Positions 1 to 5,926 of a stretch of 44,717 nucleotides of DNA are shown one piece after another. Every line of letters begins with the position of its first letter. Positions within the stretch are counted from its first letter, which is position 1. The notes under the pieces are model-generated. The model was not told the origin of the DNA, ran no database searches, and saw nothing but the letters and a program-made list of their open reading frames with translations. Position numbers and translations under genes: made by a program. The stretch is from the NCBI RefSeq assembly GCF_913778135.1, contig NZ_CAJYVU010000059.1, positions 1 to 44,717 on the forward strand, in the 5' to 3' direction. The DNA is from an uncultured Sphingomonas sp. (lineage in GTDB: Bacteria > Pseudomonadota > Alphaproteobacteria > Sphingomonadales > Sphingomonadaceae).

Positions 1-20
1 ACGCCCAGCCGTTCTGCCAT
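1..20 (-). CDS. Possible 5' end of a gene leaving the window (partial)
   Basis: An ATG at 20-18 on the minus strand opens a frame reading MAERLG before the window ends. A second in-frame ATG lies at 26-24. A GGGGA stretch (31-27) sits about six bases before the ATG at 20 and could act as ribosome binding site. Two regulator-type boxes and a plausible -10 lie upstream on the same strand, which supports a real promoter reading toward this start. Only about six codons are visible, so no product can be named. Confidence 0.35.
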
Positions 21-130
21 GTTCATTCCCCAACCCCGGTCCGAGAGCGGACCCAATGAAAGGGAGAAAGAAGCGAACAACGCCACCGTTCCCATGACGC
101 ACGTACAAAATGCGACTTTGTTCCGCCGCA

Positions 131-144
131 GTGATCTACATCAC
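131..144. promoter_or_regulatory. Crp/Fnr-type box 1
   Basis: GTGAT and ATCAC arms separated by four bases form the inverted repeat geometry used by Fnr/FixK/Dnr-type regulators (family consensus TTGAT-N4-ATCAA). The centre is 137.5. If this box sits at -41.5, the minus-strand start of transcription would fall near 96, and the -10 hexamer would be 108-103, which reads TTGTAC on the minus strand. The Crp/Fnr gene immediately to the right is the obvious candidate binder. Which protein binds is inference. Confidence 0.5.
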
Positions 145-161
145 TGATTTGATACAGCGAT

Positions 162-175
162 GTAATCTATGTCAC
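162..175. promoter_or_regulatory. Crp/Fnr-type box 2 (degenerate copy)
   Basis: GTAATCTATGTCAC matches the first box at 11 of 14 positions and lies 31 bp away centre to centre, about three helical turns, so two dimers could bind the same DNA face. It overlaps the stop codon (169-167) of the Crp/Fnr-family gene. Together with box 1 it would control the minus-strand gene starting near position 20. Confidence 0.4.
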
Positions 176-934
176 TTTCTCCAGCGTCGGAGACACAGCG
201 GCACCGACCGGCGGCAACCAGTCGGTCGCGATCACCGCATGTCGGTCGCGGAAGTCGACCAAGGCGGCGAGCCGGTCGACATCGGTGATCCGCACCACGC
301 GCCCGTCGCGCTCGACCAGCCCGGTCGCCTCCAGCGCCTTGAGCGATCGGTTGACGTGCGTCTTGGTCAAACCCACCGCATCGCCGATGTCCTTCTGCGT
401 CAACGGCAATTCGAACGCGCTGCCCTCCAGATTGTCGACCACGCGCAACCGCGAGCGGATATCGAGCAGCAATGTCGCGATGCGCGTAAACCCGTCGGTC
501 TTGCTGATCGAGGTGAGCCGGTCGCCGATCGACACCTGTTCCGACGCGGAGATCGCGAACATCAACGCGCCCAGCCGCGGATGCTTGCGGAACAGGTCAC
601 CGAAATGCTCCTTCGGGATTTCGAACAGCGTCGTGTCGCTGACCGCCTGCAACGTCGCCGCGCTGTGCTGCCACGCGACCGACAGCGTCGTCGTTATGTC
701 GCCGATGAAATAGAAGCGCAGAATCTGCCGGTCGCCGTCGCGCAGCGTCACCGAACTGTGCAGCCAACCACTGCCGACGATGTAGAGGTTCTCGATCGCC
801 TCGCCTTCGTGAAAGATCACCGCGCCGGCCGGATACGACCGCTCGCGCCGTTCGAGCCAGCGCAGCGCGTCGCGCTCGGCAAAGGTGAGGTCGAGATGGT
901 GCGACAAACGGGTTTCTAGCTGGCTGGCCGACAT
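167..934 (-). CDS. Crp/Fnr family transcriptional regulator
   Basis: A cyclic-nucleotide-binding-type beta barrel fills the N-terminal half (FHEGEAIENLYIVGSGWL, then a second strand set ending FEIPKEHFGDLF). It is followed by the long dimer helix and a C-terminal winged helix-turn-helix (LTQKDIGDAVGLTKTHVNRS). There is no N-terminal cysteine cluster, so an Fnr-type iron-sulphur oxygen sensor is unlikely. The Glu/Ser/Arg recognition set of Fnr is also not obvious (THVNR instead of ETxSR). A GTG at 970 in frame is an alternative start that adds twelve residues. Neither start has a clear Shine-Dalgarno. The ATG at 934 was chosen because the family fold begins soon after it. Two matching boxes lie just downstream, facing the next minus-strand gene. 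The ligand is unknown. Confidence 0.9.
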   Translation of the reverse strand: MSASQLETRLSHHLDLTFAERDALRWLERRERSYPAGAVIFHEGEAIENLYIVGSGWLHSSVTLRDGDRQILRFYFIGDITTTLSVAWQHSAATLQAVSDTTLFEIPKEHFGDLFRKHPRLGALMFAISASEQVSIGDRLTSISKTDGFTRIATLLLDIRSRLRVVDNLEGSAFELPLTQKDIGDAVGLTKTHVNRSLKALEATGLVERDGRVVRITDVDRLAALVDFRDRHAVIATDWLPPVGAAVSPTLEKVT

Positions 935-1078
935 GGCGCTGCAAACGCCCGAACCGGTCGCGGTGTCCACGCGGGCCGAAGGAGGACTGATCTACTTTAT
1001 TCTGGCCGACGTGGACATTTCTGAACATTGCTGAGTTCCAACGCCACTCTCAGGAAGGGCACCCGATGGAACGCCGGC

Positions 1079-2215
1079 ATGACTGATGCGCGAATACCGT
1101 CCCGTTCGATTACGTGGGTGCATATCGGCGATCTGCACCTCGACGAGGCGGACGGCTGGGAAAGCCGCGACCGACTGGTGGCGATCGTCCATCAGATCGA
1201 AACCCGGCTGCGTGGGTCGGTCGACTTCGTCTATCTGCCCGGCGACAACGCCAATCACGGCACGCCCGAACAATATCGCGTCATGACCGACGCGCTCGCA
1301 GCCTTGACCGTGCCATGGCGCATTATCCCCGGCGACCACGATTTCGAGCCCGGCGACCTTTCCGCCTACGACGCCGCGATCCCGCCCGAGAACCGTCCGG
1401 AACACGAGGTGATCGCCGACCACCGGTGCATCTTCCTCGACATCGTGTCGGCGGGCGCCGGCGGTCCCGACTTCCGCCTGACGATGCACGACCGCAACCG
1501 TATCGCCGAGGAACTCGCGCGCGCCAGCGCCGAACGGCAGACGCCGCTCGTCTTCATGCACGCCTATCCGGGTGATCTCGCGGCGGACGGCGACGCGGTT
1601 GCGCAAAGCTTACTCTACGGCCACGTGGCCTTCGTCGACACCGGGCACACGCACTACAACGAGTTGCTGAACGACGGCTACGTCGTCTACGGCGCAACGC
1701 GCTCCACCGGGCAAATCGAAGAGGATCGCGGCCGCGCCGGGTTCGCGATCGTCACCGTCCACGATGGCGTGCCGAGCTGGCGCTTCCGCGCGGTCGACGC
1801 GCCCTGGCCACACGTGCAGATCGTGTCGCCGTGCGACCGACGCCTCGTCACCCGCCCCGCCGATCCGCTGCAGGTGCCGCGGCCGGGCAACGTGACCGTG
1901 ACCGCGCGCGTCGATGGTGCCCCCGACAATATCGACGTGACCTTGGAGCATGGCTCGACCGCCACGCCGATGACGCGCGGTGCGGACGGACTGTGGCGCA
2001 GTGAGGTGTCGCTCAACGCCGGGCTGCACGCGCTGCGCGTCAATTGTGAACACCGGTCTGACACGATCGACGTGCTGGTGCGCGGCGCCGACGCGATCCC
2101 GAAGCGCCGCCTGCCGGTCGCACCCGGGCAGGAATGTCACGCAGTCGGTGCGTGGCCGATCGCCGGGATCGACGGCGCGCAGCTTGGTCCCAACAAGAAC
2201 GGTGGCGGATGGTAA
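1079..2215 (+). CDS. Cytoplasmic metallophosphoesterase with C-terminal Ig-like domain
   Basis: A calcineurin-like phosphoesterase of 378 residues. The metal-binding blocks are present in order: GDLHLD, LPGDN, PGDHD, FMHAYPG and GHTHYN. This is the full set expected for a dinuclear phosphodiesterase or phosphatase. After about residue 245 the protein continues into a beta-rich, immunoglobulin-like segment of roughly 80 residues and a polar tail. No signal peptide is seen, so it should act in the cytoplasm. The ATG at 1079 was preferred to the upstream start at 1028 because homology-like sequence begins there. Its stop overlaps the start of the next gene by seven bases, so it is translationally coupled to a permease. 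The substrate is unknown; the operon of transporters suggests a small phosphorylated compound. Confidence 0.85.
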   Translation: MTDARIPSRSITWVHIGDLHLDEADGWESRDRLVAIVHQIETRLRGSVDFVYLPGDNANHGTPEQYRVMTDALAALTVPWRIIPGDHDFEPGDLSAYDAAIPPENRPEHEVIADHRCIFLDIVSAGAGGPDFRLTMHDRNRIAEELARASAERQTPLVFMHAYPGDLAADGDAVAQSLLYGHVAFVDTGHTHYNELLNDGYVVYGATRSTGQIEEDRGRAGFAIVTVHDGVPSWRFRAVDAPWPHVQIVSPCDRRLVTRPADPLQVPRPGNVTVTARVDGAPDNIDVTLEHGSTATPMTRGADGLWRSEVSLNAGLHALRVNCEHRSDTIDVLVRGADAIPKRRLPVAPGQECHAVGAWPIAGIDGAQLGPNKNGGGW

Positions 2216-3459
2216 GCCTCGCCACGGGCGCCAGCTGGGCGATCGCGGGGCTGTCGACCGCGGCGGTGATCGCGCGGCCGATGCGCTGGCCCGAATGGAT
2301 CTGGGCGGTCGCGGGTGCGGCTCTGCTCGTCCTGCTCGGACTGATGCCGCTTGGCGAAGCGGGCGGCGCGGTCGCCAAGGGGCTCGATGTCTACCTGTTC
2401 CTTACCGGCATGATGCTGCTGAGCGAGACTGCGCGCGAACACGGTGCGTTCGACTGGATCGCCGCCACCGCGGTGAACGCCAGCAACGGGTCACGCGCGC
2501 GGCTGTTCCTGCTCGTCTACGCCACCGGCGTGATCGTCACGACGTTCATGTCGAACGACGCAACCGCGGTGGTGCTGACCCCCGCGGTGTTCGCCGCGGC
2601 GAAGAAGGCGAAGGCCGACCCGCTGCCCTTGCTGTTCGCCTGCGCGCTGATCGCCAATGCGGCCAGCTTCGTGCTGCCGATCTCCAACCCTGCCAACCTC
2701 GTGCTCTACGGCGGGCACATGCCGCCGCTCGGACAATGGCTGCGCTCGTTCGCGCTACCGTCTATCGCATCAATCGTCGTCACCTTCCTCGTCCTGCGGT
2801 GGACGCAGGCGCGCCGGATCGCGGGCGCGTGCGAAAGCGACGTTGCGCGCGAGGCGCTGACCGGTCCGGGGAAGCTCGCAATCCTCGGCATCGTTGCGAC
2901 TGCGGCACTGCTGCTGGTCGTCTCTGCACTCGACCGCGAGCTCGGTCTGCCGACCGCGATCGCCGGAATCGCGACCGCGCTTGTGGTCTCCGCGGCGGCA
3001 AAGGCGTCGCCGCTCACGCTCGCGCGGCAGGTGTCGTGGGGCGTGCTGCCGCTCGTCGCCGGATTGTTCGTGCTGGTCGAAGCGCTCGATCGCACCGGCG
3101 TGATCGCGCACGTCGCCGCATGGCTGCGTGCCGCCTCCGCGCAGCCGGTTCAGGCCGCCGCCGCATCAGGCACGATCCTGGCCTTTGTGTGCAACCTGAT
3201 GAACAACCTGCCCGCCGGCCTCGTCGCCGCCACTGCCGTCGCGCAGGCGCAGCCGCCGCAGATCGTCACCGACGCGCTGCTGATCGGCGTCGACCTCGGA
3301 CCCAATCTGTCGGTCACCGGCTCGCTCGCCACTATCCTGTGGTTGCAGGTGATCCGGCGCGAGGGCGAGGATGTCGGCTTCCTCGCCTTTCTGAAGGTCG
3401 GCGCGGTGGCGATGCCGCTCGCACTCATCGCCGCGCTCGGCGTGCGGCTGCTGGTATGA
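2209..3459 (+). CDS. ArsB/SLC13-type (ion transporter superfamily) permease
   Basis: A 416-residue inner-membrane protein with about eleven to twelve hydrophobic segments. It carries two inverted-repeat-like motifs typical of the ArsB/NhaD/SLC13 fold: MSNDATAVVLTPA (about residue 115) and CNLMNNLPAGLVAA (about residue 330). Each is followed by an asparagine/proline-rich re-entrant region, such as LPISNPANL. ArsB family members export arsenite/antimonite and SLC13 members carry dicarboxylates or sulphate; the substrate here cannot be fixed. The start is the ATG at 2209, which overlaps the metallophosphoesterase stop. No arsR or arsC gene is nearby, which argues against a standard arsenic operon. 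Confidence 0.8.
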   Translation: MVSLATGASWAIAGLSTAAVIARPMRWPEWIWAVAGAALLVLLGLMPLGEAGGAVAKGLDVYLFLTGMMLLSETAREHGAFDWIAATAVNASNGSRARLFLLVYATGVIVTTFMSNDATAVVLTPAVFAAAKKAKADPLPLLFACALIANAASFVLPISNPANLVLYGGHMPPLGQWLRSFALPSIASIVVTFLVLRWTQARRIAGACESDVAREALTGPGKLAILGIVATAALLLVVSALDRELGLPTAIAGIATALVVSAAAKASPLTLARQVSWGVLPLVAGLFVLVEALDRTGVIAHVAAWLRAASAQPVQAAAASGTILAFVCNLMNNLPAGLVAATAVAQAQPPQIVTDALLIGVDLGPNLSVTGSLATILWLQVIRREGEDVGFLAFLKVGAVAMPLALIAALGVRLLV

Positions 3460-3469
3460 GGATGACACC

Positions 3470-3916
3470 ATGAATGCCGCCTGGGCTTTCCCTTTCATCT
3501 TCGTCGCCGGCATGCTGCAGGCCGTCGGTGCCGCGATGGGTGGCGAGCTGAACAAGTCACTCGGTAATCCGTGGCTCGCGACGTCGGTGTCGTTCATGCT
3601 CGTGCTGTTCGTCACCGCCGCGCTGTTCGCGTGCATGCCGCGCCCGTTGCCCAGCGTCGGCGATCTCGCGGCGATGCCGTGGTGGGCGCCGCTCGGCGGG
3701 ATCGTTGGCGCGGTGGCGGTGTTCGCGGGCTTCACGTTTATCCAGAAACTGGGCGCTGGGCCGGTCAACGGCGTCACTATCACCGCCAACATCCTGGCGA
3801 GTCTCGCGATCGATCATTTCGGGCTGCTGCGGATGGAGCAGCATTCGATGAATCCGATGCGCTTTCTGGGCGCCGCGCTGATGATCGGCGGCGTGACGCT
3901 CATTTCCAAATTCTGA
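3470..3916 (+). CDS. Small DMT-superfamily transporter (DUF606/YdcZ-like)
   Basis: 148 residues with about five hydrophobic helices and a conserved-looking segment near residue 75 (GGIVGAVAVFAGF). Length and topology match the DUF606/YdcZ half-size drug/metabolite transporters, which work as homo- or hetero-dimers. It ends in the characteristic pattern of a hydrophobic helix after an M-P-x-R-x-x-G segment (residues 127-148). It starts ten bases after the permease stop, with GAGGA just upstream, so it is the third gene of the operon. The substrate is unknown. Confidence 0.75.
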   Translation: MNAAWAFPFIFVAGMLQAVGAAMGGELNKSLGNPWLATSVSFMLVLFVTAALFACMPRPLPSVGDLAAMPWWAPLGGIVGAVAVFAGFTFIQKLGAGPVNGVTITANILASLAIDHFGLLRMEQHSMNPMRFLGAALMIGGVTLISKF

Positions 3917-3946
3917 CACGCTGGCTCGAACGACGGGAAACGGATC

Positions 3947-5203
3947 ATGGCGACGGCAACGGCATCGATCATGGCAGGCAGCTCGACCCCGAAACGGGGA
4001 GCACCCGGCCGCACGCTTGACGCACTGAACTTCTTCCTGGCCGACGTGCGCGACGGACTGGGTCCGTATCTCGCCATCTACCTCGTCGCGGTGCGCGGGC
4101 CGGCGCACGGCTGGAACGAGGCGACGGTCGGCATGGTGCTGACGATCGCCGGCATCTTCGGCCTGCTGGCGCAGACCCCCGCGGGCAGCCTGATCGACAA
4201 GAGCCGCAACAAGCCGCGGATCGTCATGGCCGCCGCGCTGCTCGTCACGCTGACCAGCGTTTCGCTCCCGTTCGTCCACGGCTTCGCTGCAGTGACCGCG
4301 ACGCAGTCGATCGCGGCGGCCGCGGGCGCCGTGTTCGCGCCCGCGATCTCCGGCATCACGCTCGGGCTCGTCGGGCCGAAGCTGTTCGCCAAGCGCGTCG
4401 GCCGCAACGAGGCGTTCAACCACGCCGGCAATGCGGTGTCGGCGGCACTCGCGGGCGGATTGGCATGGAAGTTCGGGCCTGTGGTCGTCTTCTACCTGAT
4501 GGGCGCGCTGACGGTCGCGAGCATCATCAGCGCCGCGCGCATCCGCAACGACGACATCGACAATGCGGTCGCGCGCGGGCTCGACTGCGAACCCGAGGAA
4601 GGCTGTGAAGAGCCGAGCGGGTGGAAGACGCTGATCGAGAACAAGCCGCTGCTGATCTTCGCCGTCATCGCATTCCTGTTCCACCTGTCGAACGCCGCGA
4701 TGTTGACCTCGGTCAGTCAGTTGCTGGCGAAAAGCGTCGGCAAGGATCAGGCGACCTCGCTCACCGCCGCGTGCATCGTCGCGGCGCAGCTGGTGATGGT
4801 GCCGGTCGCAATGCTGGTCGGGCGCAACGCCGACCGCTGGGGCACGAAGCCGATCTTCCTCGTCGCCTTCGCGTTCCTGGCGGCGCGCGGCGCGCTGTAT
4901 ACCGTGTCGGACAATCCGTGGTGGCTGGTCGGGGTGCAGGCGCTGGACGGCGTTGGCGCGGGCATTTTCGGCGCGTTGTTTCCGGTCGTCATCGCCGATC
5001 TGACCGAGGGTTCCGGCCGCTTCAACGTCAGCCAGGGCGCGGTCGCGACAACGCAGGGTCTGGGTGCCGCGCTGTCGGCGAGCATGGCGGGCGCGATCAT
5101 CGTCTGGGCAGGGTACAGCGCCAGCTTCCTGACGCTGGCGGCAATCGCGGCGGTAGGGTTCTCGCTCTACCTGATGGCGATGCCGGAGACGAAAAAGGAC
5201 TAA
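3947..5203 (+). CDS. MFS transporter
   Basis: 418 residues with about twelve membrane segments in two halves, separated by a charged loop (residues about 190-225). The loop after helix 2 carries a major-facilitator signature (GSLIDKSRNKP), and a matching motif occurs in the second half (GRNADRWGTKP). A second ATG at 3971 could also be the start. It follows the DMT gene by 30 bases and is the last gene of the 1079-5203 operon. With a soluble phosphoesterase and two other transporter types upstream, a role in uptake or export of one compound and its hydrolysis product is possible but unproven. Confidence 0.88.
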   Translation: MATATASIMAGSSTPKRGAPGRTLDALNFFLADVRDGLGPYLAIYLVAVRGPAHGWNEATVGMVLTIAGIFGLLAQTPAGSLIDKSRNKPRIVMAAALLVTLTSVSLPFVHGFAAVTATQSIAAAAGAVFAPAISGITLGLVGPKLFAKRVGRNEAFNHAGNAVSAALAGGLAWKFGPVVVFYLMGALTVASIISAARIRNDDIDNAVARGLDCEPEEGCEEPSGWKTLIENKPLLIFAVIAFLFHLSNAAMLTSVSQLLAKSVGKDQATSLTAACIVAAQLVMVPVAMLVGRNADRWGTKPIFLVAFAFLAARGALYTVSDNPWWLVGVQALDGVGAGIFGALFPVVIADLTEGSGRFNVSQGAVATTQGLGAALSASMAGAIIVWAGYSASFLTLAAIAAVGFSLYLMAMPETKKD

Positions 5204-5218
5204 CCGGCTGCTGACGCG

Positions 5219-5494
5219 TCAGGCGCGGCGTGGGTCGTCGCGGTGTTCCGCCAAGGGGACGACCTCGAACAGGTAATCGCGCCAGCCCCGCTGTCGCGCG
5301 GCATCGGCTGCCGCCTGCTTCTTCGCGGCCGCTTCCTTCAACGACGCGGCGTGGCCCCAGAACACCTCGGTTCTGCCGTTCTCCAGCTCGGCGACGATGC
5401 GCCAGAAATGTGTGAAGGGCGACGCGGTCGGCCCGATCGTCTTGACGTAGCCATCGGGCATCGTCGCGGTCAGGTAGCGCTTCTTTCTCGCCAT
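5219..5494 (-). CDS. Small uncharacterised basic protein
   Basis: 91 residues beginning MARKKRYLTATMPDG, with an aromatic central stretch (FTHFWRIVAELENG) and an alanine/lysine-rich helix (residues 48-70). There is no signal peptide or membrane segment. A longer reading of the same frame upstream of 5494 has the composition of a chance GC-rich frame, so the ATG at 5494 was chosen. It is convergent with the MFS gene, 15 bases from its stop, and lies downstream of a second small gene on the same strand. I do not recognise a family. Confidence 0.65.
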   Translation of the reverse strand: MARKKRYLTATMPDGYVKTIGPTASPFTHFWRIVAELENGRTEVFWGHAASLKEAAAKKQAAADAARQRGWRDYLFEVVPLAEHRDDPRRA

Positions 5495-5586
5495 CGGCGC
5501 CGCATACAGGCTGGTCGGGAGCCCGTCAGCACGATGCCGAGAGGCGGGCACGCGCCGCACCTGGCGACGCGTACTCATCCGGTCGT

Positions 5587-5886
5587 TCAGCCCTTGCGCG
5601 TACCCGACAGCGGGAAGCTGCCGAACGCGCCCGCGCCAACCTGTCCGGTCACGGTGTCGCCGTCGATCGTGGCGCTGCAATCGAGCGTCATCGGCATCGG
5701 CGAGGTCATCTGCTGCTTCCACTTGAGCGTGTCGCCGTCGACCTCGCCCGACACGTCGGACGCGCCCATCGCGCCTGAGGCCTGGCCGGTGAAGCTGTTG
5801 CCCTCGGTCTTGACCGTCAGCGTCAGGTTCTGGTCGCCGAGCGGCGATTTGACCGTGCAATCGTAGGTACCGTCGAGATTGGCCAT
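5587..5886 (-). CDS. Small beta-rich hypothetical protein
   Basis: 99 residues with alternating strands (GTYDCTVKSPLGDQNLTLTV, then GEVDGDTLKWKQQ and SATIDGDTVTGQVG). The pattern suggests a small beta-barrel or lipocalin-like domain with repeated D-G-D turns. No signal peptide is visible. A strong AAGGAG ribosome binding site lies six bases before the ATG. It sits 40 bases downstream of the M16 protease gene on the same strand and is probably cotranscribed with it. Function unknown. Confidence 0.7.
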   Translation of the reverse strand: MANLDGTYDCTVKSPLGDQNLTLTVKTEGNSFTGQASGAMGASDVSGEVDGDTLKWKQQMTSPMPMTLDCSATIDGDTVTGQVGAGAFGSFPLSGTRKG

Positions 5887-5926
5887 GATGCTCTCCTTAA
5901 GCGTTCACGAAAATGTGCAAGCGGGC

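Noticed and set aside
167..934. Calling the Crp/Fnr protein a true oxygen-sensing Fnr
   Set aside because: The N-terminal cysteine cluster for an iron-sulphur centre is absent; at most one cysteine lies in the optional N-terminal extension.
2209..3459. Reading the permease as a dedicated arsenite pump (arsB)
   Set aside because: The fold fits, but there is no arsR, arsC or other arsenic gene nearby, and the partners (phosphoesterase, DMT, MFS) point elsewhere. Only the superfamily is claimed.
5211..5222. Perfect palindrome CTGACGCGTCAG between convergent genes
   Set aside because: Twelve bases without loop or T-run, overlapping a stop codon; such palindromes arise by chance in GC-rich DNA.
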